Shown: positions 38,701 through 46,955 of the stretch, one piece after another
Numbering within the stretch: the stretch's first letter is position 1
Layout of the letters: each line of letters opens with the position of its first letter
DNA from: Paraflavitalea pollutisoli
GTDB lineage: Bacteria; Bacteroidota; Bacteroidia; Chitinophagales; Chitinophagaceae
Direction of reading: 5' to 3'
Assembly (NCBI RefSeq): GCF_029360705.1
Contig: NZ_JARKMX010000003.1
Coordinates: forward strand, 124,001 to 188,000
DNA length: 64,000 nt
The notes under the pieces: generated by a model
What the model was told of the DNA's origin: nothing
Database searches by the model: none
The model's input: the letters and a program-made list of their open reading frames with translations, nothing else
Made by a program: the position numbers and the translations under genes

Positions 38701-40162
38701 TCATGCCGGCTTGCAAAGTAAATGATCCATGCACTTCGAGCGGAGCGCTGAGTACGAGGGCGGGTGGTGTAGCTGCACCGATGAAGGTAATGGAGTCGCA
38801 ATAGGCATTGGCGTTGACCGTCACTGTTTTGCTGGCAGGCGTGAAATTGGATCCTGCGTCAAAGATCACATTGTCGTATTGTGTGGGTACACAACCGCTG
38901 CTGGCATTGCCGCCGCTGGTGGATGCCCAATGCGTGGGATCGTTCCAGTTACCGGCGCCGCCTACCCAATAATAGGTATGGGCAGCAGGTACGGTGAAGG
39001 TCCAATTGGTATTGTTGCCCAGGTCGATGGAACTGGACGCCGCATACGGAATGGCGGGACCGGTGATGCGGAGGTCGCGGATGCGGGCATTGGCTACCGC
39101 AACCACTGTGGCAGCTGTCACAGCGATAGTGGCCTGTGTCCCTCCCGTATTGGAGTACAATTCGATCAACCCGCTACAAGCGGGTGAATTGGCGGCCAGG
39201 TATTCATTGACGGTGATGGTACTGTTGCTTTGGAAGGTATACACGAGCCCAGGGCTCAATACGAGGCTATCGGTGGTGATGCCGCTCCCCAACCGACCGG
39301 CCGTGCCGGAGAAATTGATCTTATTGTAGGTGCCGCCCGAGATGATGGGGTTCGATCCACCCGCCGGCAGAAAGGTGACATTATAATACACATCGCCTGT
39401 CTTGGTTTGAAAACCTCCGTTTGTACTACGGTTGGCAATGAGAAATTGAGAGTTAATGGAACTGTCGGCCACCAGGGGTACACCGCCGCCATAATACCAG
39501 CCCAGGTTGGTTAGGGTGCCATCCCGCATATTTATGGTGGCATTAGCGATATTGATCGTTTTGGTGGCTGTTCCGAAGTTGCCGTTGAAGAACAAGGCAC
39601 TGACATACTGCCCGGCGAAGCTGAGGTGGCCATCCGAAAAGTTGATCGAGTTGACATCTTTAAGTGAGTCCAGCAGTTTCCAACCACCGGTGCCGCTGAA
39701 ACTGAGATTTACGGGCAAGGCGACATTGCCCGTAGAAATGATTTCTCCGAGTCTGCTGCTTTGAAAGGTGACCGTGCTTCCCCCTGAAACGGTCATGCCA
39801 GGCTGTAAGGCCAGCGATCCGTTAATTTGCAACGTGTTGCTGAATACAAGGGCGGGCGGGGTAAGGGAGCCGCTCCAGGTCATATTGTTGCACAATGCAT
39901 TGGTATTGATGGTGACCGTGCGGCTTGCCGGTGTAAATCCTGAATTGGCATCGAAATGCACATTGTCATTTAAGGAGGGAACTATGGAATGCTTGGTGGT
40001 GCCACCGCTGGTGGTTGCCCAGTGGTTGATATCGCTCCAGTTGCCGGCTCCTTCTACCCAGTAGTAGTCGACCGCATGAGCGGTTAGGGAACATACGACC
40101 ATTGACAGGAGCGCAAATATTCGGATGAAAGTTGAGGATGTTACGTGTACAGCTTTTTTCAT
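35732..40162 (-). CDS. Giant T9SS-secreted protein with three tandem 364-residue repeats
   Basis: A 1476-residue protein with a signal peptide (to about residue 30, SLTAHA). Residues 33-396, 397-760 and 761 to about 1100 are three tandem repeats, each opening YYWVxGAGNWxDxxHWAxTSGG and containing GWKLLDSLKDVxxINF, YVSALFFNGNFGTATKT and LGWYYGGGVPLVADSSINSQFLIAN. Copies two and three are almost identical; the C-terminal third of copy three diverges. After them come PKD/Ig-like segments, a SEQNSLRFDVEQSNNG...YYRLRQVDLDGR module and a type A sorting tail (PVPFKDLLVLEL, LIDMNGRIVYTR, KGSYTLHF). It is first in a minus-strand run with the next two T9SS genes. Likely adhesive surface fibre protein. 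Confidence 0.9.
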   Translation of the reverse strand: MKKAVHVTSSTFIRIFALLSMVVCSLTAHAVDYYWVEGAGNWSDINHWATTSGGTTKHSIVPSLNDNVHFDANSGFTPASRTVTINTNALCNNMTWSGSLTPPALVFSNTLQINGSLALQPGMTVSGGSTVTFQSSRLGEIISTGNVALPVNLSFSGTGGWKLLDSLKDVNSINFSDGHLSFAGQYVSALFFNGNFGTATKTINIANATINMRDGTLTNLGWYYGGGVPLVADSSINSQFLIANRSTNGGFQTKTGDVYYNVTFLPAGGSNPIISGGTYNKINFSGTAGRLGSGITTDSLVLSPGLVYTFQSNSTITVNEYLAANSPACSGLIELYSNTGGTQATIAVTAATVVAVANARIRDLRITGPAIPYAASSSIDLGNNTNWTFTVPAAHTYYWVGGAGNWNDPTHWASTSGGNASSGCVPTQYDNVIFDAGSNFTPASKTVTVNANAYCDSITFIGAATPPALVLSAPLEVHGSFTLQAGMTTSGGGGINFASNRLTESITTANVPVSTNLGFNGTGGWKLLDSLKDVSTINFVDGHLSFAGQYVSALFFNGNFGTATKTINIANATLFMRDGSPNNLGWYYGGGVPLVADSSINSQFLIANHGTSGGLQTKATDVYYNVTFLPAPGSNPIITGGTYNKITFSGTAGRVGTGITTDSLVLSPGLVYTFQSNSTITINEYLAANSPACSGLIELYSNTAGTQSTIAVTAATVVAVANARIRDLRIIGPAIPYAAASSIDLGNNTNWTFTAPAAHTYYWVGGAGNWNDPTHWASTSGGTASSGCVPTQYDNVIFDAGSNFTPASRTVTVNANAYCDSITFIGAATPPALVLSAPLEVHGSFTLQAGMTTSGGGGINFASSRLTESITTANVPVSTNLGFNGTGGWKLLDSLKDVSSINFVDGHLSFAGQYVSALFFNGNFGTATKTLNIANATIFMRDGTLTNLGWYYGGGVPLVADSSINSQFLIANRSTNGGFQTKATDVYNNVTFLPAAGSNPIISGGIYNNITFAGSGGRIQSVITDTLVFSANHTYTFTSGTTTTINEAWYASGNPCFPTTIQSTVAGNTASVSMPITAANIPPDIYGIDFVRMRDINAVTGADRARLQIGNQSINNGNNTNWIIIPYAGPAGITGLGVDSTALDCKGTPYTLSTLAFQGNPYTTYLWDDNSTATTRTVTTPGSYSITVTYGDGCVIKDTIQISNATKPVLTGIAVPNGANYDITLSVTPLTGTPLYTLNAVEPVGAVATPISQTSPNFNMVPLTVTMTEFFVEDQTTGCRDTFVLAGTPLPVKLVDFTVVHNEEKALLTWRTASEQNSLRFDVEQSNNGSDFKKIGEVAAAGNSINMVDYHFTDLSINRYGTRTIYYRLRQVDLDGRSTYSHIRLLKLEAQQAWKVYPVPFKDLLVLELPVGIAGTAQINLIDMNGRIVYTRQITLQTGQSNIVLSGLPYLPKGSYTLHFKNAQQQQFIKIVRDAR
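36790..40066 (-). repeat. Three tandem 1092-bp repeats inside the T9SS gene
   Basis: Corresponding points recur exactly 1092 bases apart: cggcgcc at 37861 and 38953 and its counterpart at 40045. Units are about 38975-40066, 37883-38974 and 36790-37882. The period equals 364 codons, so copy number can change without shifting the frame. The two left units are very similar at DNA level, showing recent duplication or gene conversion. Confidence 0.9.
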
Positions 40163-40412
40163 AACAGTGGATTTTCATTAAAAGGTCTATTGATCAATGA
40201 CACTACCCGTTATCATTGTCCGCCACTATCTTGCGTGTTTTGTTTCGTGATAATGGTAACAATTAGGACTATACGTGTTATAAGTGAGTTGTTATAAGAA
40301 GTTTACGGTTTTATATAATCGATCATAATTTTTATGATTTTAGGTGGTGATGGAGTATATTAAATGTTGTGGGCGGACGGGGTAGGGAGTTGCCCTTATT
40401 GAGTCGCAGCCA

Positions 40413-41364
40413 CTAGAAGTAAATCCAATGTCCAAACACCTTACCACGTGTAAACTCAATAGTTGGTGCGGGTATTTTGACCGCATTCAACAAGTTAAAG
40501 ACCGATCGAAGCAACTTGTTATTGGTCCTAATCTTTGTAAGATCTACGTCCTCACTCAGGTAAAAAATGGCGTGTACGGGTGATGTCTGACCTGTCGTGG
40601 CTAAAACCTTCTTTATCGACCCATTTATTATGTGTTGCCCCAAGCATCCCTTTCCCGGAATAGCCTACCGAAATATTGAGCCATTTTGGAAGTCTCGAAG
40701 CCGGCATTATACCTCGTAAGTTTGCGCTTATCCAATATGTCTGTGAACTGTAATCCTTTAGCAATCTTTCCGGTAGTGTTTTTCCCAGGATGTCATCCCG
40801 CCTTGCTTTTGTATCATTTGCATAGGAATACGGATAGTAGCTTGACTTCAGCTGCAATTTTTAATCTCCGCCGATCAACTCCTGCACCACAAAAAGCGCT
40901 GATCCGGCAATGTTGGCTGTCATATCGCCTATACTAAAGCCCATTCAGCAGAAAATCCGTCCTGCATTTCAATAATGCTTTGGTAGGCTATTCCGCTAAT
41001 GCCACCCAGCCAGGCGGCTTGGTGTTCACCAAATCCTGCCCATTGCCAGGCAATACCTGACAAACGGCTCATCTGGTATGCTGTCCACATATGCCCCCAT
41101 TTATCTGCCTGTAGCCATTTTCTGTGGTCGTTAAAAAAATGAAAGGCTGATTTTGGGTAATGTTGGTGCCAGGCTTTATGGAGGGTATAGAATGATACTT
41201 AATGAGTAAGTTACCAGCCATTTCCGTCGATTATAATTAACTACATCAGCCTTTCGGTCGACGATCAATGTCCAGTTGCTCGGTGGTAGGGTATCTTTGC
41301 ATTTAACTTGACAGTAAATACTTTTTCCAATTGGAGGTGGCAGAGAGATAATCCTTCTTTTCAC
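40413..41364 (-). pseudogene. Decayed second DUF2279 gene
   Basis: Pieces in several frames match the DUF2279 protein encoded at 19247-20263. The N-terminal remnant has SNWTLIVDRKADVVNYNRRKWLVTYSL, and the C-terminal part has SSYYPYSY, MLGATHNKWVDKEGFSHDRSDITRTRHF and TNNKLLRSVFNLLNAVKIPAPTIEFTRGK. Visible lesions: one G missing near 40945 (GAATGGGC where GAATGGGGC would keep EWGFS), an in-frame TAA near 40861 where the intact copy has Gln, and an extra T in the run near 40563-40568 that breaks HFYLSEDVDLTKI. Three independent lesions rule out a single sequencing error. It lies just upstream of the giant-gene run, mirroring the intact copy. Confidence 0.88.
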
Positions 41365-41653
41365 TATATGGTACAGTTTCTTGCACTACGACATGAAGTT
41401 GATTGTTGCAAATATTCATTTACGGGGCATCATATTGAGTAACGTTGTCGTGGCAGTTTATACAGGATAGTATGGCAATGAAAGAAAGGTCAAATTGCAT
41501 TTAGGTGGTTTTAATAATCTCAAAATCGGTTAGGCGCTGTAGGATGGGCTGAGGACACGGCCAACCATTGCAATCCGCCACCAGGTTGCTCGTCTTTTGC
41601 TTGCTATTGATAATAGTAAGCGGTAAATCCTTATTTAAGTCCTGAAAATTTAA

Positions 41654-42064
41654 TTACCCGGTTTGTTGTTCGTTACCCCAAAAAGAGCCGGGCATTGATC
41701 TTAGGTTTCGCCAGGGGGCAGATATCTTTCGCGTATAGTCACTTAACAGGCTGTGGAAGTCATCGGCGCCATGGTTGCTGATCATTAAGTAGTTTTCAAT
41801 TTCAATAATAGAACAATAACCATGTTGAATGTCCCGCTCCTTGCCTGCCCTTAGGAAAAAGGGAAGGCTTTCTCTTTTGAAATGGATAAAGGAGACAGCT
41901 TGGTTAAGCTCGTTGTTGTCAAAAGGTTGCCGGATGCCTTTCATAAGTATTAACTGTGCGGTTGAAGCAGCTAATAGCAGGCATTCGTGGATCAATTCAT
42001 CCGGGATTAATTTGATACGTTCATAATAATGATAAGACCTGGGTGGGTTGAATCGGTTAAGCAT
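41654..42064 (-). CDS. Hypothetical protein
   Basis: A 136-residue soluble protein that I do not recognise. It starts MLNRFNPPRSYHYYERIKLIPDELIHECLLLAASTAQ and contains no signal peptide, membrane segment or known motif. The composition looks coding, with mixed helices and strands. It stands alone between the decayed DUF2279 gene and the mobilization region, both on the same strand. It could be a cargo gene or the remains of a larger one. Confidence 0.5.
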   Translation of the reverse strand: MLNRFNPPRSYHYYERIKLIPDELIHECLLLAASTAQLILMKGIRQPFDNNELNQAVSFIHFKRESLPFFLRAGKERDIQHGYCSIIEIENYLMISNHGADDFHSLLSDYTRKISAPWRNLRSMPGSFWGNEQQTG

Positions 42065-42823
42065 AGAATCTGTTTTGGCAGTTCTGGCTATAGCAACAAG
42101 TTTGCTGTAGCCTTATAGAAGGAAGATGCAGAAATCTGATACAGATATTTGAAACAAAATGCCTCGTGAAGAAAGTCACTTTAATTGCACTACTTGCTCA
42201 AATATCTAATGATCCAGGTGGGGTGTAATTGGATTACTAAAAATAGGAATGTTTTGCCGGAAATAGGGTAAAAAACGGATAAAGGTTGCGTCTAATAACG
42301 CCAGTTTTATTGATGTTTGAACCTTTGTTCAATACGTGATTATTAAAAGTATTGATATTCAATGTATATTCGAAGTACTAACGGCGCGATGGATGTATTA
42401 GTGGCTCGTTTAGGTGTTTATCATGGGCAATTTGATTGTTGTATTTGTGAATTCGTGACAGGGAGTAAAACATTTTTCATAGTGTTAATTAATAAAGGCT
42501 CCGCACTCGCAGAGCCTTTATTCGTCCTGCACCTATTCCCCTTTTTATTGCTATCGGCGCCCTGGAAGAGATGTGGACATGGTTCTTCAAGGATCTTTTA
42601 ACTAGCCTTAACCAATAATCGATTATTGGTTTGAGCTTGAAAGAATCATTCTGAAACATCTATTAAACTCTTTCTGCAAGTTATAGTTCTATCCTATTGG
42701 CGACGACTGATACCTTATTCTTCTTGCCAAGATTTCTAAATGTTGGCAGGCCGGTAAATTAAACGCTGTATTAAAGCCAGCCACGAACCTAGACTCCGCT
42801 AGTGAAATGATATTTCTCTTCAA
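42065..42823. other. Gene-poor stretch with one strong hairpin
   Basis: About 760 bases without a convincing gene. A perfect 11-bp stem with a 10-base loop lies at 42491-42522 (arms aataaaggctc and gagcctttatt), a probable bidirectional terminator or island of structured RNA. A plus-strand frame that reads through this stem is not credible. Confidence 0.45.
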
Positions 42824-43009
42824 TCAGTTAGATTCCGACAGCTTGGCGGTTAGGTTGCTGAACAAAAAGAGGATTGAAATGGTTACGCCCGTCTGGTCGC
42901 TTATTAAGTTAAATTCACCATCAACCTGGTCCGCAAGTCCCTGCATTAAGCTCATGCCTAAAGAATTAGTTCCAACACTGGCCAGATTGAAACTTGCGAA
43001 TTTCGGCTT
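42824..43009 (-). pseudogene. C-terminal remnant of a sensor histidine kinase
   Basis: On the minus strand a frame without a start codon encodes NSLGMSLMQGLADQVDGEFNLI followed by TGVTISILF and ends with TGA at 42824. This is the G2-box and last strands of a histidine-kinase ATPase domain of the HisKA_2 type. Nothing of the upstream ATPase or sensor parts remains because the MobC-type gene begins its 3' end 20 bases away. It marks a deletion or insertion breakpoint. Confidence 0.7.
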
Positions 43010-43031
43010 ATAACAAATAGTTGGAATCGGT

Positions 43032-45011
43032 CTAGCTTTTAGAGCTCAGATGCATATGATCTGGATTATTTAGTACTTGCTCCAACACAGCGTCAACAAT
43101 GTCTTGGGTTTGTTGCTTTATTGCGAGGAATTGATTGTACATTACCTCCTTGTTGGCCTTGTTGACAACCGGTAATGGTTTGTATTTTTGCTTTTCCCTC
43201 TCAATGGCCTTATAGTCGTTAATTACCCTGCAGTGAAACGCTTTATATTTTATTGGCTGATTTGGATTGTCGGATACAACACCAACGAACTCCCCGCTGG
43301 ACAAACTTGCGATGGTACTGGGAGGCACGGATTGATCCAGTTGCTTCGATCTTGATATGGAGGTGTCACCGCTATTGATTGAAATGCTTTCTCGGTCCTG
43401 GAAGGTCTTGGCAAATTTCTCACTCAGTAGTCTCGCTGTTTCTCCTGACACCTGACCGCTGATGATATTTCCTGTGATGTTGAAAATGGTATCTGCTTCG
43501 TCTTTACAATAGATCATTTTAAGCTGACTGAGGTCTTGCAATCCTAAAATTGTAGTTATGTTGTTGGATCTACCGGTTTGGATTGTGGATAACACGCTAA
43601 TTGCTCTGGCGCTGGCGAACTCATCCAATACCTGAGCACAAGGATATTTTCCCGGCTGATTAATCATTTTGTTGAGTCGATCAATGTATAACGAAATGAT
43701 CGGAGCCAGCGCTTCCTGGTACTGAGGATTATTGCCGAGGCAGAAAATGATCGGCCGTTTGGGGTCGTTGATGGCTAGTGTAAAATCATCACCGGAAAGT
43801 ACCCAGTATATTTCCGGAGAGGCAATGCGACCCAGTGCAATTTTTACGGTAGCCATCTGACTGTTAAGGGTTTCCAATTCGTCGTCTGCAAATGCCTGGG
43901 CAAAAGGGTTAATCAGGGTTTTTATTTCAGGTTCAGTTTGTAGCACGGTGAATAATTTGTCGTAGGGTTGATGTATCAGTTCTATACAATGTGGCAGGCT
44001 GCAATAGGCGCCGTCTTCATACCGGCGAAGAAAGCCTATGACGGCGGCAAAAACATTGATTGCAGACTCGGGGAAGAACTCTCCTTGCCGGGTTGCCCAC
44101 GTCCTGTTCATGCTAAGAAGTAGCGATTTGGCAGAATCAATGGCACTCGTCAGGTTGGGTAGGGTAGATTGATGAATTGGGTTACATTGATGGCTTAGTT
44201 CCGGATTCGTGAAGTTGACTGTTCGAAACTCAGTATTTGCGGGATATTCCCTTTGGTGTTTTTGGTAATGATTATAGGTCAGGGTAGACAGTTCCGGAAA
44301 TTTTTGGTCGAATACAAATAGAACTTGCTTTTTGGCAACCAGTTGCCGGATGAGGTTCTCGATGACGTAAAAACTTTTGCCACTACCCGGAGAGCCCAGC
44401 ACGAGCACCGACCTTCGGGCGTTTAAGAAATTAATCCAAGACCGCCTTTGTTGCCCTTTATAGGTGTAGACTGCGGGTAGATTTAGGCTATATTCTTCAG
44501 TTAAGAGCCTTTCTTCCTGGGGAAACCCTTCTTCGGCAAAAACCTGTTGCCGAAGACGCTGTTTGATGGCCCTGGAAATCGTACTGCCGCCGGTGATAAC
44601 AAGTAGTAGCCCGATAATTGAAATGCTCATGTAACAAAGGGCAAGCGTTGCGGGAGCTAACGGCGGCCACCAATACAGGAAGCCGGAGCAATAATATGCG
44701 ATCAAACCAGCCACCAGGTAGGCAATGCCTGCGCTGTAGCTGGATTTTTCGTCTTTGCGGCCTTTCACGCCCATCAGCGATAGCAACAAACAAAATAGCG
44801 CGAGGGTCTTCGAATAGTTGAAGCTCTTAAGTAATCCGGTGTCGGCTATTCTGGCCAGGAATTGATCACCAATGGGCGCAATAAAGCCCCATAATTCAAA
44901 AGCGCTGTAGCAGTAGTAGTAAAAATGAATAAACAGGATTGCCAGGGCAATCCACCGGGTAAGATCTGTTACTTTCTTCAACCCCTGTTCGTTCTCTCCA
45001 GTTCGTAACAT
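43032..45011 (-). CDS. mobC: Conjugative coupling protein, VirD4/TraD type (MobC of Bacteroidota elements)
   Basis: A 659-residue inner-membrane ATPase that links the relaxosome to a secretion channel. The N terminus has two to four transmembrane helices, with the YYYCYSAFELWGF stretch (residues about 31-43) of the YWFCY-type N-terminal domain. Walker A is GSPGSGKS at 206-213; Walker B is in CAQVLDEFASA, followed by TGRSNNITTILGLQDLSQL. It is transcribed after the relaxase with an 11-base gap, so mobA-mobB-mobC form an operon. Full length and intact motifs suggest function. No channel genes are seen in this window. Confidence 0.92.
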   Translation of the reverse strand: MLRTGENEQGLKKVTDLTRWIALAILFIHFYYYCYSAFELWGFIAPIGDQFLARIADTGLLKSFNYSKTLALFCLLLSLMGVKGRKDEKSSYSAGIAYLVAGLIAYYCSGFLYWWPPLAPATLALCYMSISIIGLLLVITGGSTISRAIKQRLRQQVFAEEGFPQEERLLTEEYSLNLPAVYTYKGQQRRSWINFLNARRSVLVLGSPGSGKSFYVIENLIRQLVAKKQVLFVFDQKFPELSTLTYNHYQKHQREYPANTEFRTVNFTNPELSHQCNPIHQSTLPNLTSAIDSAKSLLLSMNRTWATRQGEFFPESAINVFAAVIGFLRRYEDGAYCSLPHCIELIHQPYDKLFTVLQTEPEIKTLINPFAQAFADDELETLNSQMATVKIALGRIASPEIYWVLSGDDFTLAINDPKRPIIFCLGNNPQYQEALAPIISLYIDRLNKMINQPGKYPCAQVLDEFASARAISVLSTIQTGRSNNITTILGLQDLSQLKMIYCKDEADTIFNITGNIISGQVSGETARLLSEKFAKTFQDRESISINSGDTSISRSKQLDQSVPPSTIASLSSGEFVGVVSDNPNQPIKYKAFHCRVINDYKAIEREKQKYKPLPVVNKANKEVMYNQFLAIKQQTQDIVDAVLEQVLNNPDHMHLSSKS

Positions 45012-45022
45012 ATAATGTGCTT

Positions 45023-46336
45023 TTAATATCTTAGTTTTTTCCTTCTCCTGCGCTTACTCGGATCTTGGCTTAATTCGGCGGCCATGCCACCTTGCTGTGG
45101 TTTGTAAGGTGGCGTATGTTGAGGCATTTGACTTTCCTGTGACTTGCCGTTTTGTTGAAAGTGATCCTGTTCAGGTTTACTTATCTTTGATGGCTCCCTG
45201 GTTGTCTGCTTTTCTGTGACAGGGGTCTGATAGGAAGCCTGATCGATCAATTTTAAGCGCTGCTGAACTCTGTTGGCACTATATTCTTTGCCCAGATCGC
45301 TACCATTGAACACACATTTTGTTTTGTGATCAATGTATGTTAAACCATAGATAGTTCCTTGATCATTTTGGCGGATCACCATTTGGATATTGTCTTTTCG
45401 AAGTGCTTCTTCCAATTGGGCCATGGATGATTCCGACTTTTTAAAGAAGTGGAGATCTACAGCGTTTTTTATGCGGCGTTTATGTCCTTCTCTTTGTAGC
45501 TCTTTTTCAGCAAAGAATTCCTGGAGTTTAACCATGGTGGGCTTATTATAGAAGTCACTTGCCGGTATAGGTTTGCCGACCTGTTTTCCGTTTTCTCCCA
45601 GGATTTGGTAATACAGGCCGTTCCGTTGATGCGTACGAGAGTCTTTTCCTCCCTGGTGCGCTATGACGTTGTAGTTTCTTAACACCGCATTTAGCTCCGC
45701 CAGTGAGGTGTATTTATAATTTGGAAGGACATAGTCAAGTACATTGGTAATTGCTCTTTTGGTCCCGATCTCGGGTGACTTGCCGTATACAACTTTCTTG
45801 ACATTGATCGGCGCTAGTTCGAATTGTTGGTGTCGCTGTTTGTCATCAGCACGTACCAGGTTGAAAACTTTCTCAATATTCTTACGAGCTTTTTCAGATT
45901 TGTCACGCCCAATATTGTGGAGCTTAATTCGCTTGCCATTAGCCTGGATATTGGTGGTGACGATGTGGATATGCGGATGGCTGGCATCATTATGTTTATA
46001 CACTAAATATGGTTGACCACCGAAGCCGAGTTGGTCCATATAGCTGATAGCGATTTCCTGCAGTTTGTTTGTGGACAGTCCCTGTTCCGATGGATCAAAG
46101 TTTAGCGAGATGTGAATCGCATTAACTTTTGTCCTTTCATTGAGGCTGGTTAGTTTTTCGAAGGACTTTAGTTTATCGGCAAATCGAAGACCGTCGATAT
46201 CTTTGGCAAAACCATTGGCATGTATTAAGGTGGCTGCCTTAATACTCTTTTGTTGATCGATTGTCAACGTGGTTTTGTTCTCGTTATACTGCAGAATATT
46301 GCGGATGGACCGCCCCTGATTTACTACTGCAACCAT
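45023..46336 (-). CDS. mobB: Relaxase/mobilization nuclease (MobB type)
   Basis: A 437-residue MOBP-like relaxase. It would nick one strand at oriT through a tyrosine and pilot the DNA to the recipient. The three-histidine metal motif is SHPHIHIVTTNI with His120, His122 and His124; VNAIHISLNF near residue 71 and the tyrosine in RNILQYNENK (Tyr17) fit the other conserved motifs, the latter being the probable nicking residue. The C-terminal 70 residues are Gln/Pro/Lys-rich and disordered. It overlaps mobA by 13 bases, showing tight coupling. Confidence 0.92.
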   Translation of the reverse strand: MVAVVNQGRSIRNILQYNENKTTLTIDQQKSIKAATLIHANGFAKDIDGLRFADKLKSFEKLTSLNERTKVNAIHISLNFDPSEQGLSTNKLQEIAISYMDQLGFGGQPYLVYKHNDASHPHIHIVTTNIQANGKRIKLHNIGRDKSEKARKNIEKVFNLVRADDKQRHQQFELAPINVKKVVYGKSPEIGTKRAITNVLDYVLPNYKYTSLAELNAVLRNYNVIAHQGGKDSRTHQRNGLYYQILGENGKQVGKPIPASDFYNKPTMVKLQEFFAEKELQREGHKRRIKNAVDLHFFKKSESSMAQLEEALRKDNIQMVIRQNDQGTIYGLTYIDHKTKCVFNGSDLGKEYSANRVQQRLKLIDQASYQTPVTEKQTTREPSKISKPEQDHFQQNGKSQESQMPQHTPPYKPQQGGMAAELSQDPSKRRRRKKLRY

Positions 46337-46713
46337 TTGTCCGAAAGTTTGGCAATGAGGGTTTTTGTTCCAGCGATTTTGTCCGACAAAATCCGAACGA
46401 TTATTTCATGCTGTGGACCCCAAGATTGCAGGTCCTGAATATTCTGAATCAAGTGCAGTTTTCGGACGACCTGGTTGTAGTTATTGGCGATGGCATTCAG
46501 GTCATTTTTGAGCGCTATTAAATGTGGCATCATTTCATCGAGAGACTGGTTACGCTGGTAGATGGTGACAGGTTTTTGCAACAACATTTTGCGTGCGTAT
46601 TGACTGATGTTTTTGCAAGTTGTTTTGTTGCACCTATTGTGCAAGGTTTCATACTCCAATGCTGTAAAACGCACGTGTAACCGCTTTGGTCTTGTTACTT
46701 TTGCTGCTTTCAT
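46324..46713 (-). CDS. mobA: Mobilization accessory protein (MobA type, relaxosome component)
   Basis: A 129-residue basic protein from the ATG at 46713 (a GTG two codons upstream is also possible). It has a ribbon-helix-helix-like start (KRLHVRFTALEYETLHNRC) and the KNISQYARKMLL helix typical of MobC/MobA accessory proteins, then a helical segment that ends LSDKWLQ. Such proteins bind oriT and help the relaxase open DNA. The candidate oriT lies just upstream of its start, as expected. Confidence 0.85.
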   Translation of the reverse strand: MKAAKVTRPKRLHVRFTALEYETLHNRCNKTTCKNISQYARKMLLQKPVTIYQRNQSLDEMMPHLIALKNDLNAIANNYNQVVRKLHLIQNIQDLQSWGPQHEIIVRILSDKIAGTKTLIAKLSDKWLQ

Positions 46714-46770
46714 ACTCACAAATCATTTTCACGTTAATAATCAATTACTTATTGCCTGTTTTTAAAACCG

Positions 46771-46852
46771 CCCCCGACTTCGGAGGGGTGGCGGCCAGAT
46801 TCCGATGTCCGACATCGGTACATCTGGCAGGGCGAGGCGCTCCAGTCGCCCT
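46771..46852. other. Candidate oriT: cluster of nested inverted repeats
   Basis: Between mobA and the primase gene three hairpins lie in a row. At 46795-46827 an outer pair ccagat/atctgg surrounds ccgatgt/acatcgg (3-base loop). At 46829-46852 agggcga pairs with tcgccct. A smaller GC hairpin with ccga/tcgg arms and flanking ccccc/gggg lies at 46771-46788. Location upstream of mobA, GC content above neighbours and absence of a coding frame all suit an origin of transfer. The nick site cannot be named. Confidence 0.6.
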
Positions 46853-46955
46853 GAAAACCTTTGATAACCATTCTGTCCATCCCCTCTTTGGCCCTGCTCA
46901 GCGAAACCAGCGACAATTGCCAGGCAGAAAAAAAGTACTGTGGCCGATCAAAGGA

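Noticed and set aside
31585-40064. Many open frames in other phases of the giant T9SS genes
   Set aside because: They follow the repeat structure of the real genes and recur at the same period, as expected of shadows.
42362-42601. 79-codon plus-strand frame
   Set aside because: It contains a perfect 11-bp terminator-like stem inside the frame and shows no family features.
42807-43013. 68-codon plus-strand frame
   Set aside because: The opposite strand encodes a recognisable histidine-kinase C-terminal motif, so this is its antisense.
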